Source: Kitasatospora sp. NBC_01246 (GTDB lineage: Bacteria > Actinomycetota > Actinomycetes > Streptomycetales > Streptomycetaceae). From it: 64,000 nt of DNA. The notes beneath the pieces are model-generated. The model saw only the letters and a program-made list of their open reading frames with translations, was not told the origin of the DNA and did no database searches. Of the stretch, positions 32,296 through 40,612 are shown piece after piece; the stretch's first letter is position 1; every line of letters begins with the position of its first letter. The position numbers and the translations under genes are program-made. The DNA is taken from the NCBI RefSeq assembly GCF_036226505.1, contig NZ_CP108484.1, forward strand, positions 434,001 through 498,000, given 5' to 3'.

Positions 32296-32699
32296 TCGGT
32301 GGCCGTGCACTTCTCGCCGTAGAACGGGCGCACCTCAAGCCACTCGTGGATGGGCTTGCCCCCCGCGCCCGGGGCCGCCGACAGCTCGCCGGCCAGCTCG
32401 ACCGCGCGCTCGTAGGTCTCCACGTCGATCACCATCCAGCCGGCGATCAGGTCCTTGGTCTCCGCGAACGGACCGTCGGTGACCGGGGGCCGCCCCTCGC
32501 CGTCGTAGCGGACGAACGTGCCCTCCGGGGAGAGCGCCTGGCTGTCGACGAACTCGCCGGTGCCCTCCAGCCGGGCGGCGAAGTCACGCATGTACTGCAC
32601 GTGGGCCGTCACCTCCTCCGGCTCCCACTGGTCCATCGGCACGTCGTTGACCGCCGCCGGCGCGCCCCGGTAGTGCTTGAGCAGCAGGTACTTGGCCAT
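32292..32699 (-). CDS. YCII-related DGPF-domain protein
   Basis: A 135-residue protein with the DGPF motif itself in the segment PPVTDGPFAETKDLIAGWMV. The start MAKYLLLKHYRGAP is the usual first β-strand of the YCII/DGPF ferredoxin-like fold, and the conserved HVQYMRDF helix is present. The gene is co-transcribed and translationally coupled (GTGA) with the ECF42 sigma gene, which is the characteristic partnership. The biochemical role of DGPF proteins is not settled; they are proposed targets or modulators of the sigma. AAGGAG precedes the ATG at 32699. Confidence 0.92.
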   Translation of the reverse strand: MAKYLLLKHYRGAPAAVNDVPMDQWEPEEVTAHVQYMRDFAARLEGTGEFVDSQALSPEGTFVRYDGEGRPPVTDGPFAETKDLIAGWMVIDVETYERAVELAGELSAAPGAGGKPIHEWLEVRPFYGEKCTATE

Positions 32700-32992
32700 G
32701 ATGTTCTCCTTGGTGAGGTACGGCCCATTGTGGCCGTCTTCACCCCTGGGACGGAGCCGGGCGCGGGTTCTCGACATCCCTTCGCGAACTTTCTTCCACG
32801 GTTTTCGGGGCCACCGTGCTCCGGCGGGGGATCGTCCGGTGCTCGGCGTCGCCGTGGTCGAAGGTGTGACGGAAGGACCGGTCCGGGCAGCGGCACCGTG
32901 ACGCGTCGGACGGGTCCGGCGGGTCCGGCGGGTCCGACGCGGGCGGGTCGGACCGGCCGTGGCGCCGCCCCCTCCTCCTCCTCCTCCGGGGC

Positions 32993-33685
32993 TCAGCGCT
33001 CGCAGGCGACGCCGTCGCCGTCGGCGTCGAGCCCGGCGCGGTAGCCCGGGTCGCCCCGGTGCAGCGGTGCGGCGCCGGCGGCCTTCGCGGCGGCGCAGTT
33101 CTTGTAGTAGGCCGCCGCCGGGGCCTGGGTGGTGGGTTCCGGCTCGCTGGTGGGGGGCTTCGGGGTGGTCACCGGCGGCTTGGTCTCCGGGACCGGCGGC
33201 TTCGGCGGAGCCGGGGCGGCGGCGGGGGTGCTGGGCGCGACCGGGCTGGGCGCGACCGGGACGGGCGCGGGCAGCGGGGGCGCGGTGGTCGGCACCGGGC
33301 TGGGTGCGGCGGGCGGCTCGGTGGCGGCGGGTTCGGGCGCGGCCGGGGCGGGCGGGGTGGTGGGCGCCGGCGGGGTGGTCCCGCCGGGCGGGGTGGTGGG
33401 CGCGGTCGGCTCGGCTGGGGCGGAGCTCACCGGGCCCGGGGGCTTGCTGTTCTGCTCGGCCTTGGAGTCGCCGGAGGCGCCGATCAGGATCAGCAGCCAG
33501 ACGGCGGCCAGCACGGTGACGGCGAGCTTCGCGCCCTTGGTGAGCCGCTTGGAGCGCCACGCCCACAGTGCGCCGAGCGGCGGGAGCAGCCAGAGGGCGA
33601 GCACCCGCAGGGCAATCTGCCCCTTGGTGCGCGGGGGCAGGGGCGCCGCGGCGGGCGCGGGGGTGTGGACATGGGTCGAATTCAC
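32993..33685 (-). CDS. membrane protein with C-terminal Excalibur calcium-binding domain
   Basis: A 230-residue protein: short cytoplasmic N-terminus, two hydrophobic segments (VLALWLLPPLGALWAW and LAVTVLAAVWLLILIG), a ~110-residue Pro/Ala/Thr-rich stalk, and a C-terminal Excalibur domain (YYKNCAAAKAAGAAPLHRG, then AGLDADGDGVACE) with the DxDxDGxxC(E) calcium loop. The domain lies outside the membrane and the stalk would reach into the cell wall. Excalibur domains bind Ca2+ and are often joined to nucleases or stalks of unknown role. GTG at 33685 is the start consistent with the topology. Confidence 0.85.
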   Translation of the reverse strand: MNSTHVHTPAPAAAPLPPRTKGQIALRVLALWLLPPLGALWAWRSKRLTKGAKLAVTVLAAVWLLILIGASGDSKAEQNSKPPGPVSSAPAEPTAPTTPPGGTTPPAPTTPPAPAAPEPAATEPPAAPSPVPTTAPPLPAPVPVAPSPVAPSTPAAAPAPPKPPVPETKPPVTTPKPPTSEPEPTTQAPAAAYYKNCAAAKAAGAAPLHRGDPGYRAGLDADGDGVACER

Positions 33686-33848
33686 GCGGATTCCCCGGGT
33701 CAAGATCACAGGTGGTAGGCGCACATTGTGCCGCAACCGTGAACGGCTTCGACCGGTATTCCACACATCGGGCACCCCGGCCCCGGAAGTGGGCCCCGGG
33801 GCCGGGCGCTCCGTCAGTTGGCCACCCACCCGGCCACCCGCCCGCCGC

Positions 33849-34415
33849 CTACGATTCGGCGGAGGTCCGGCGGGCGGCCGCCTCGTCCCGCAGCACGCTG
33901 TAGCGGATGCTGTCGCGCCACTGCCCGTCGCGGAACACCACGTTGCGCAGCACGCCCTCCTGGGTGAACCCGGCCTTCTCCAGCGCGCGTTGCTCGGCGA
34001 AGTTCTCCGTCTCGGTGTCGGCCTCCACCCGCGCGACCGGCGAGTACGCGAACAGGTAGTCCACCAGCAGGATCTGGGCCCGAGTCCCGATGCCCCGCCC
34101 TCGCGATCCGGGGAGCAGCTGGATACCCATGCTCCAGTAGTACGAGCGCGGCACGACGTCCACCCGCCGCCAGCCGACGAACCCGTGGAACTCGCCGCCG
34201 GCCGCGACGGCCAGCTGTCCGCGGTCGTCGCCCAGCAGCCGGTTCTCGGCCCACCGCCGCCGCCATGACCCGGGGTCGGTCCAGCCGAACCACTGGAACG
34301 TCCCGACCGCCTCCGGGTTCTGGACCAGTTCCTCCAGCGTGCCCAGCTCGCTCTCGGCCACGGGGCGCAGTGTCACATTGTCATATGGCATGCGGTGAAG
34401 TGTAGTTTCGGCCAT
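33849..34415 (-). CDS. GNAT-family N-acetyltransferase
   Basis: A 188-residue acetyltransferase of the RimJ/RimL-like type: NVTLRPVAESELGTLEELVQ, LAVAAGGEFHGFVGWRRVDV, acetyl-CoA loop LLPGSRGRGIGTRAQILLVD, and ARVEADTETENFAEQRALEK, AGFTQEGVLRNVVFRDGQWR, the usual end of this group. It may acetylate a small molecule or a protein N-terminus. ATG 34415 or the in-frame ATG 34391 may be the start; neither has a strong ribosome-binding site. Divergent from the hydrolase-like gene at 34538. Confidence 0.88.
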   Translation of the reverse strand: MAETTLHRMPYDNVTLRPVAESELGTLEELVQNPEAVGTFQWFGWTDPGSWRRRWAENRLLGDDRGQLAVAAGGEFHGFVGWRRVDVVPRSYYWSMGIQLLPGSRGRGIGTRAQILLVDYLFAYSPVARVEADTETENFAEQRALEKAGFTQEGVLRNVVFRDGQWRDSIRYSVLRDEAAARRTSAES

Positions 34416-34523
34416 CGGGGGCCGGAGAGGATTTTCTTTTGCAGGGTGGACGGGGGCGGCGGAGCCCGCACCTGCTCCGTTTCGCTGTGGGGAAAGTCCG
34501 CCCCGGTCCGGAGCGACGATCCG

Positions 34524-34529
34524 TACAGT
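34524..34529 (+). promoter_or_regulatory. -10-like box, near-leaderless
   Basis: TACAGT with 8 nt before the ATG at 34538 and no ribosome-binding site. Confidence 0.4.
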
Positions 34530-34537
34530 CCGATCTC

Positions 34538-35266
34538 ATGACGATGGTCACCACACGCACGGTCACCTATCCCGCCGACGGCCTGACGATGGCCGGGCAC
34601 CTCGCGCTTCCCGCCGGGGTCGACCGCCGGCCCGCCGTCCTGATCGGCCCCGAGGGGCCGGGCCTGAACGACTTCCAGCGCCGCCGGGCCGACGCCCTCG
34701 CCGAACTGGGCTACGTGGCACTCGCCTTCGACCTCCACGGCGGCGGACACTGGTTCACCGACCCGCAGGAGATGCTGGCCCGCGTGATGCCACTGCTCGC
34801 CGACCCCGGCCGGATGCGGGGCATCGGCCACGCGGCCCTCGATGTACTGCGCGCCGAACCCCGGACCGACCCCGACCGGATCGCCGCCATCGGCTACGGA
34901 ACCGGCGGCGCGATCGCGCTGGAACTCGGACGCGACGGTGTCGACCTGCGGGCGATCGGAACGGTCAACGCACTGACCACGGGCCGCCCGGGCGAGGCCG
35001 CGCGGATCCGTTGCCCCGTGTGGGCCGGGGTCGGCTCGGAGGACCCGATCATGGCCGCCGGGCAACGGGACGCCTTCGCCGCCGAGATGCAGGCCGCCGG
35101 CGTCGACTGGCGCCTGGTGGTCTACGGCGGGGCCCTGCACGCCTTCCACCACCCGCCGGTCGACCAGAGCGTGGTCCCCGGCGTCGGCCACCACCCGCGG
35201 CACGCGCGGCGGGCCTGGCGCGACATCGTCGGCCTGCTCGCCGAGTGCCTGCCCGTGACGGGGTGA
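34538..35266 (+). CDS. dienelactone-hydrolase-family protein lacking the nucleophile
   Basis: A 242-residue α/β-hydrolase. The fold is clear: RRPAVLIGPEGPGLNDFQRR, ADALAELGYVALAFDLHGGG, DPDRIAAIGYGTGGAIALEL, CPVWAGVGSEDPI, VVYGGALHAFHHP. The Asp (D169) and His (H201) of a triad are in place, but the elbow reads G-Y-G121-T-G-G where dienelactone hydrolases have G-Y-C-F-G-G; Ser is also absent. The protein may be a catalytically dead binder or may use a different mechanism. Divergent from a GNAT gene. Probably leaderless. Function inferred only at fold level. Confidence 0.85.
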   Translation: MTMVTTRTVTYPADGLTMAGHLALPAGVDRRPAVLIGPEGPGLNDFQRRRADALAELGYVALAFDLHGGGHWFTDPQEMLARVMPLLADPGRMRGIGHAALDVLRAEPRTDPDRIAAIGYGTGGAIALELGRDGVDLRAIGTVNALTTGRPGEAARIRCPVWAGVGSEDPIMAAGQRDAFAAEMQAAGVDWRLVVYGGALHAFHHPPVDQSVVPGVGHHPRHARRAWRDIVGLLAECLPVTG

Positions 35267-35315
35267 GCGGGCCGACCGTGACACGGCCGCGGGAGTGTCC
35301 GGACAGGCCGTCGCC

Positions 35316-35792
35316 CTAGGACCAGGAGACCTGGGCCCGCGTACCGGCCGAACGGACATCCACCAGATCGAACCCGTCCTGCCGGCGGATCACATGACGG
35401 ATGCCCTCCGGGGCCGAACTGCGGACGAACCCCACCCATCCGACGCCGGTCGCCTTCCGGAGGAGCCACTCCACCGCCTCCATCACCACCCCGAACTCGT
35501 CCTCGTGAACACCGGTGCGAAGGGTGAGCGCCCAGGGGGCGCTCCCCTCGGGATCCGCCCGATCGACGGCACGGACCAGCAACGCGGTGTCCGCACCGGC
35601 GAACGAGTGGCTCGCCGATCCGCCGTCGAAGACCGGCCACGGCTCGTGGCCGGAGTCCTCCCAGTCGACGGCAGCATGCGTCGCCGGTGCCCGGTCGGCC
35701 TGACCCAGGAGCCATCTCACCTCCTGTACGACCGACGCCGGGAGGTCCGACGGGAGATCCACAGCCAGGAACAGGTCGTAGTAGTCGCTCAC
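35316..35792 (-). CDS. hypothetical protein, 158 aa
   Basis: Unrecognised. An acidic cytosolic protein, MSDYYDLFLAVDLPSDLPAS, SVVQEVRWLLGQAD, a central region rich in small residues and the segment EFGVVMEAVEWLLRKATGVG, WVGFVRSSAPEGIRHVIRRQ, DGFDLVDVR. Strand-helix alternation suggests a compact α/β protein; no catalytic motif is seen. GTG at 35792. Single gene with normal codon bias. Confidence 0.75.
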   Translation of the reverse strand: MSDYYDLFLAVDLPSDLPASVVQEVRWLLGQADRAPATHAAVDWEDSGHEPWPVFDGGSASHSFAGADTALLVRAVDRADPEGSAPWALTLRTGVHEDEFGVVMEAVEWLLRKATGVGWVGFVRSSAPEGIRHVIRRQDGFDLVDVRSAGTRAQVSWS

Positions 35793-35923
35793 CCCCCGAA
35801 CCTAGCCCCTACCACCGACACTCCCGGCTGTCGGACCGCACGGACCTGGGTCCCCGGGCGAGCGGATGGGCCGTCAGGTCACCCGCTCGGATGAAGTATC
35901 GTCCGGTGATCGCACCGGTTCGA

Positions 35924-35974
35924 GCGGTCCGCAGCGATCGGCGGTCCGCACCGATCGACGGTTCGCACCGATCG
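35924..35974. repeat. three 17-bp tandem units in a promoter region
   Basis: GCGGTCCGCAGCGATCG (35924), GCGGTCCGCACCGATCG (35941) and ACGGTTCGCACCGATCG (35958), ending 50 bp upstream of the lipoprotein start. Each unit contains the inverted pair CGATCG, so the array could bind a multimeric regulator. Confidence 0.75.
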
Positions 35975-36024
35975 GCGCCCGGGCCCGGTCGGCGAGCGTA
36001 CCGGCCGTACCATCGAGGAGAACC

Positions 36025-37215
36025 GTGACCCTGCGCCCACCCGCCCTCGGCCGCGGCCGGGCGGCGGCCCTGCTCGCCGCGACCTTCCTGGCGTTGAGCG
36101 GCTGTACGAGTCCCGGCGGAGGCAGCGGGCCGGAGGCGGCGCCGACGCCGGCCGGGCCGCCGCTCGCGGGGCCCGGCCGGCTGGTGGTCGCCCGCTGCGA
36201 GCGGTGGGCCGCGCCGTCGCCGACCACGGCGGACGGCAAGGTGCACGTGGTGACCGTCACCGCCCACGCGGCCACCGACGGCAGGGAGGAAGCCCGCCGG
36301 GTCGCCACCCTGCCGGACCTGGCCACCAGTGCCACGCTCTGCGACCCGACCCTGGCCACAGCCGTCTCGGCGACCGCCGACCGGCAGGCGTTCAACGCCG
36401 ACTTCTCGCTGATCGCCGGCACCGTGGCACCGCACTCGGGGGCGATGAAGCGGGCGGCCGCCTTCACCCTGCCCGGCGGACGGGCAGCCTCCACCGCGCC
36501 GGCCGACGGGCCGGGCGAGGATCGCCGACCGCTGTTCCAGGAGGGCACCTCCGTCCTCTGGTACGAGACCGTAGGCCGGAAGCTGACCAGCCGTGACCTC
36601 GCCGTACGCGGCGCCGAGCCCGCGCCCCGGGGCACGGCGCCCGGCGAGGATTTCGCCCTGGCCGGCGACCGCCCGTGGCCGGCACGCCCGTTCGGCACCA
36701 AGCCCGAGGGAGTCTCGGTCGCCCCCGGCGGCACGGTAGCGGCCGGGTACACCCAGCAGAACGCGGTGCTGTGGCGCGGCGACCAGGTCACCGGAAGCAC
36801 CCTTGGCGTCGTCGAGCCGCTGCTGCTCGGGACGCCCGCCGAACCGGGCCACCAGGTCGTACCGGGTTCGGCGGGCGTACCCAGCGGCTGCGTTCCCAGG
36901 CTCTGGCTCGACGGCGGCCATCTGCTCTGCGGGACACGCGACAACCTCTACCGCGTCGGGTTCGCAGCCGACTTCAGCCGGGTCGAGGGCGTGGACGCAC
37001 TGCTCCCGCCCGAGAAGCGCTTCGTCTCGGGAGCGGTGCTCTCCCCCGACGGCAAGGCGCTCGCCTACCTGTCCGCCGCCGACGGGACCGAGTCCATCCA
37101 CCGGGTCGACCTGGTGCCGGACGCCGTCCCGGTCAAGCTGGCCGACCTGCCCCCGACCGCCCCCGCCACGGACGACCCCGAGAACGGCTTGCCGCACCTG
37201 GTGGCCTGGCTGTGA
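36025..37215 (+). CDS. lipoprotein, possibly β-propeller-like
   Basis: A 396-residue exported lipoprotein. The N-terminal signal ends in the lipobox LSGC (TFLALSGCTSPGGG), followed by a Gly/Pro linker. The mature part has repeated β-type segments such as GTSVLWYETVGRKLTSRDLA, PEGVSVAPGGTVAAGYTQQN, LLCGTRDNLYRVGFAADFSR and GAVLSPDGKALAYLSAADGT, the last resembling TolB/WD-type blades. No catalytic motif recognised. GAGGAG at 36015-36020 sets the GTG at 36025. A 17-bp tandem repeat lies just upstream. The ADP-ribosylglycohydrolase gene starts 39 bp downstream, probably in the same transcript. Confidence 0.75.
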   Translation: MTLRPPALGRGRAAALLAATFLALSGCTSPGGGSGPEAAPTPAGPPLAGPGRLVVARCERWAAPSPTTADGKVHVVTVTAHAATDGREEARRVATLPDLATSATLCDPTLATAVSATADRQAFNADFSLIAGTVAPHSGAMKRAAAFTLPGGRAASTAPADGPGEDRRPLFQEGTSVLWYETVGRKLTSRDLAVRGAEPAPRGTAPGEDFALAGDRPWPARPFGTKPEGVSVAPGGTVAAGYTQQNAVLWRGDQVTGSTLGVVEPLLLGTPAEPGHQVVPGSAGVPSGCVPRLWLDGGHLLCGTRDNLYRVGFAADFSRVEGVDALLPPEKRFVSGAVLSPDGKALAYLSAADGTESIHRVDLVPDAVPVKLADLPPTAPATDDPENGLPHLVAWL

Positions 37216-37253
37216 ACCGGGACAACCGAGATCCTCAGCAGCCAGGGAACGGG

Positions 37254-38201
37254 ATGAAACGAATTCAGCGGGTCACCGGCACGGTCGTCGGCTCGGCGGT
37301 GGGCGACGCGCTCGGAGCCCCGTTCGAGTTCGGCCCCCGCGGCGCCTTCTCCACCCGGTTCCCCGTACCCGGTGACGGTGTCAGCGCCGGTGGCGCCGGC
37401 GAGATGTGCGGAGGTGGCGGCTGGGATCCGGGTGAGGCGACCGACGACACCCAGATGGCCGTGCTGGTGGCGGAGTCGCTGCTGCAGCGCGGTGGACTGG
37501 ACCTGCCGGACATCTTCGGCTGCTTCCAGCGGTGGGCGGCGTCCGATCCCAAGGACATCGGCCTGCAGACCGAGGACGTCCTGACCAACGGCATGGCCTG
37601 GGACATGGCCGCCGCGATCCACTTCCAGGTGAACCTGCGGGCGGCGGGCAACGGATCGCTGATGCGGGCCTCGACCTCCGCGGTGCACCTCGCCGGTGCC
37701 GGACGGGCGGCCACCATGGACGCCGCCCGGCGCATCGCCGCCCTCACCCACGGCGACCGGGCCGCCTGGGAAGGCACCGCGATCTTCCACGAACTCGTCC
37801 GCCTCACCCTGGAGGGCGAGGACGCCCTCGGCGCGCTCCCGGAGATCCTGGACCTCGTCGATCCCGATCACCGGCCGCGCTACGCGACGGTCCTCGATCC
37901 CGGCTGGGATCCGGACCGGGCGACCGAGTTCAACGGCGCCGTCTGGCCCTGCCTGGGATCCGCGGTCTGGGCTCTGCGCACCACCACGAGCTTCGAGAGC
38001 GCGGTACGCGCGGCCGTCGACCTGGGCGGCGACACGGACACCGTCGCCGCGGTGACCGGCGGGCTCGCGGGCGCCCGCTACGGGCTGGACGCGATCCCTG
38101 CCCGGTGGACCGCACCGCTGCACGTCCCGCTGCCGGGTTCCGGCGGACGGGTCCTGCTGTTGCCCGACCTTGTCGACCTGGCGCGCCGCCTCGGGGGGTG
38201 A
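37254..38201 (+). CDS. ADP-ribosylglycohydrolase (DraG-like)
   Basis: A 315-residue protein of the ADP-ribosyl-glycohydrolase/DraG fold. Metal motifs are visible: GSAVGDALGAPFEF at the N-terminus, EATDDTQMAVL (T63-D64-D65-T66), and GGDTDTVAAVTGGLAGARYG near the C-terminus; AAGNGSLMRA is also typical. The enzyme removes ADP-ribose from protein side chains or free ADP-ribosyl compounds using two Mg2+. No ADP-ribosyltransferase is apparent next to it. ATG at 37254 has GGGAACGGG upstream. Follows the lipoprotein gene by 38 bp and ends at a strong terminator. Confidence 0.92.
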   Translation: MKRIQRVTGTVVGSAVGDALGAPFEFGPRGAFSTRFPVPGDGVSAGGAGEMCGGGGWDPGEATDDTQMAVLVAESLLQRGGLDLPDIFGCFQRWAASDPKDIGLQTEDVLTNGMAWDMAAAIHFQVNLRAAGNGSLMRASTSAVHLAGAGRAATMDAARRIAALTHGDRAAWEGTAIFHELVRLTLEGEDALGALPEILDLVDPDHRPRYATVLDPGWDPDRATEFNGAVWPCLGSAVWALRTTTSFESAVRAAVDLGGDTDTVAAVTGGLAGARYGLDAIPARWTAPLHVPLPGSGGRVLLLPDLVDLARRLGG

Positions 38202-38209
38202 CCTCGCCC

Positions 38210-38267
38210 GAGTGCCCCCGGGGTCCCGGTCGTGCCCGCGGCGCGCACCCGGGACCCCGGGGCACTC
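38210..38267 (+). terminator. terminator after the ADP-ribosylglycohydrolase gene
   Basis: Arms 38210-38229 and 38249-38267 pair over 19 bp with a single bulged C; 8 bp past the stop. Confidence 0.8.
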
Positions 38268-38338
38268 ACCCGGCAGGGGGAGGGAGATCGTTCCGGCGGC
38301 TGACGGCGCACCGCCACGGACGGTGCACCGTGGGGAAC

Positions 38339-39403
38339 ATGACGAGTGCCGAACGGACGATGAGGACGCTCCCGAGCGCCCGGTGGCAACGGTGGCCGGG
38401 TTGGGTGGCCCGGGCCACCCTGCTGTGGGGGGCGCTGTACGCCGCCTTCGGCCTGGCGTGTGCGCTGAGCGGGACCTCCCTGCTCCCTCGCGGCGGTGAC
38501 TCGGCCGGCGCCGCGCTGAGTTGGGCGGTCGTGACGACAGGGGCGCTGGCGACGACGGCGAGCGGAGCGGTGGTGCGGTACGGACTGCGGCCCGCGCTAC
38601 GGGTCCTGCTCCTGGTGACCTGCGGGCTGGCGGGAATCACCGCGTTCAGCCTGCTGATGGACGTGATCACGCTGCTGTTCGGTCAGGGCGTGGACTACCC
38701 GGCCGCCGCGGCGAACAAGGCCCTGGCAGCGGTCGGAGCGGGCCTGCTCGCGGCCACGGCCCGCTCCGACCGGGCCGGCGAAGCCACCGGTACCACCGGA
38801 ATCGGCAGTACCGGCGGTACCGCTGTGCGGGCGCCGACCGCTGCGCCGCGGGCCGTCCAACTCGCCGCCTGGGCCGGGACACTGGCCTTTCTCCCGTACG
38901 CGGCGATGAAGCTGGTCTGGGCGTCCGGCGGGACGTTCGCGGGAGTCACCGGTGCGGAGACGCTGGCGATCTCGGAGCGGAACGGCGCCTCGGGCGTCTT
39001 CCTCGCCCTGGAGTCCTGCGGCCTGGACCCCACCGCACTCCTGGCCGCGCTCGGCGTCTTCCTCCTCTGGGGCCTGGTCCGCCCGTGGGGACAGGTCTTC
39101 CCCCGCCCGCTGCCGTTCCTCCGCGGCCGGCGCGTGCCGCGCTGGCTCCCGCTCGCCCCGGCTCTGCTCGGCGCCGCCACGCTCGCCCCGTACGGCGTGG
39201 TGGGAGTCGGATACCTGGCCCTGGCCGCGGCCGACGTGGTGACGATCCGGCCCGGTGACTTCCCCTCCTCGGGCGACGCGCTGCTGGTCGGCTGGATCGG
39301 GCTGGTCGCCTTCGCCGTCTACGGCCTCGCGCTGACCGTCGCGGCCCGCTCCTACTGGCTCCGGACGCGACCTGCCCGTCGGGCGGGTGTCGGCGCGGAG
39401 TGA
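38339..39403 (+). CDS. polytopic membrane protein, 354 aa
   Basis: Unrecognised membrane protein with about eight hydrophobic segments, among them ATLLWGALYAAFGLACALSG, LSWAVVTTGALATTASGAVV, LLLVTCGLAGITAFSLLMDV, AAWAGTLAFLPYAAMKLVWA, PTALLAALGVFLLWGLVRPW, ALLGAATLAPYGVVGVGYLA and WIGLVAFAVYGLALTVAARS. A Gly/Thr-rich cytoplasmic loop (about residues 145-160) separates two groups. No transporter motif is evident. GGGGAAC precedes the ATG at 38339. Confidence 0.8.
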   Translation: MTSAERTMRTLPSARWQRWPGWVARATLLWGALYAAFGLACALSGTSLLPRGGDSAGAALSWAVVTTGALATTASGAVVRYGLRPALRVLLLVTCGLAGITAFSLLMDVITLLFGQGVDYPAAAANKALAAVGAGLLAATARSDRAGEATGTTGIGSTGGTAVRAPTAAPRAVQLAAWAGTLAFLPYAAMKLVWASGGTFAGVTGAETLAISERNGASGVFLALESCGLDPTALLAALGVFLLWGLVRPWGQVFPRPLPFLRGRRVPRWLPLAPALLGAATLAPYGVVGVGYLALAAADVVTIRPGDFPSSGDALLVGWIGLVAFAVYGLALTVAARSYWLRTRPARRAGVGAE

Positions 39404-39510
39404 TCGGTGGCGTCCGGCCTCGGCAACAACGGTGTCGAGCGGCTGGACGAGCTGGTCTCGGTCGACGGCCTGTCTCCGCTGGAAGCGGCCGCGCGTCACC
39501 CGCACGCGTG

Positions 39511-40289
39511 GTGAGCCCGTACCCCACCCTCGACCCAGCACCTGCGGGACGAGCCGTCGACCTCCTGCTGTCCGAGGACGCGGGCTGCGTGGACCCGGTC
39601 CGGCATGGCAGGGAGTTCCTCCACCACGCCGTCGGGCTCCTCGCCGAGCGCGGTCTGGAGCAGTTCCTGGACCTGGGCTGCGGTCTGACGACCGGCGCGC
39701 CCGGCACCGCGCTCGCCCCGATCCACAGCTCGGTCCTGGCCGCGCAGCCGGGCGCTCGGGTCGTCTACCTGGACCACGACCCGGTCGTCATGGTGCACGC
39801 CCGGGCGCTGCTCGACGCCCCGGCACCGGCCCGGATCCGACACCTGCGGGCCGACCTCGCCGCGCCCGGCGCGGTGCTCGCGACTCTGCGGGAGCAGGCG
39901 GGCCTGGACTGGGAAAGCCCCGTGGCGACCGTGCTCGGCGACGTCCTGCACGAGCTGAGCGACCCGCAGGCCCGGTCCCTGCTCGCTGCGTTGCACCAGG
40001 AACTGCCCGCCGGCAGCGTGCTCGTGCTTGGCCACCGCACCGCGGGCACCCACAACCCGGGCCGCGCCGCACGCGTGGCCGCCTGCTGGGCACGGGCCGA
40101 CCTGCCGTGGCACCCCCGCACCCCGGCCGCCGTCATTGCCCTCCGGGGCGGCTGGGAGCGGCAGGCGCTCGGCGCCGAACCCACGGGGGGCGTGCCGCGC
40201 CGGGCGGGTACGCGGTGGTGGCGGTCGGCGGCATGGCGCGCGTCCCCGTCACGCACGACAGCGGGGCCAGGGCGGCCCTCGAGCCGTAG
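39511..40289 (+). pseudogene. S-adenosyl methyltransferase (DUF574-like), 3' frameshift
   Basis: About 225 residues read as a SAM-dependent methyltransferase of the DUF574/Methyltransf_19 type: GREFLHHAVGLLAERGLEQF, LDLGCGLTTGAP (motif I), AQPGARVVYLDHDPVVMVHA and SPVATVLGDVLHELSDPQAR. After WERQALGAEPTGG the frame turns into an Arg/Pro-rich tail ending at 40353, while the +1 frame continues as PGGYAVVAVGGMARVPVTHD and stops at 40289. One extra G in the six-G run at about 40184-40189 would restore the normal end. A true mutation or a homopolymer error. GTG at 39511 (or 39508) lacks a good ribosome-binding site. Confidence 0.65.
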
Positions 40290-40572
40290 GCGGCGCGGCG
40301 GCGTCGGGCCGGGGGGGAGGGGACCTCCGGTCCGGCCGGCATCGATCGCCTGACACGCCGTCGGCCGTGTCCGGTGTCCGCAGTCCGGTCCGCGGGAGTA
40401 CGCGGTGTGACCCCGTCGACGAAGCTAGGCCGGCGGGCGGGAACTGGCGATCACCGAGACGCCGTCCGTGCTCGGGCTGCGCCGAACCCCTCGGCGAGGC
40501 GGCCTCGATGGACCTCGCTCTGGCCACCGGCCGGGGCCCGCGATTCTCCCGGGACGAACGGCCCGGTGCTCG

Positions 40573-40591
40573 GATCAGAGCAGCTCTGATC
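40573..40591. promoter_or_regulatory. perfect 19-bp palindrome, putative operator
   Basis: GATCAGAGC-A-GCTCTGATC: two 9-bp arms around one base. Its right arm covers the -35 region for the TATAGT box at 40607, so a bound dimer would block that promoter. Confidence 0.55.
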
Positions 40592-40606
40592 ATTCGATCT
40601 TCAGGT

Positions 40607-40612
40607 TATAGT
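40607..40612 (+). promoter_or_regulatory. -10-like box
   Basis: TATAGT in an A/T-rich patch, 17 nt after a poor -35 (CTCTGA). It faces the regulator gene at 41093, about 475 bp away. Confidence 0.4.

Noticed and set aside
35924..35974. Short tandem repeats as a CRISPR array
   Set aside because: Units of 12-17 bp directly abutting with no spacers, and no cas genes in the window.
40441..40482. ELAITETPSVLGLR as the start of an arginase-family gene
   Set aside because: Only ~14 residues look similar and no start codon or continuation exists; too short to call.
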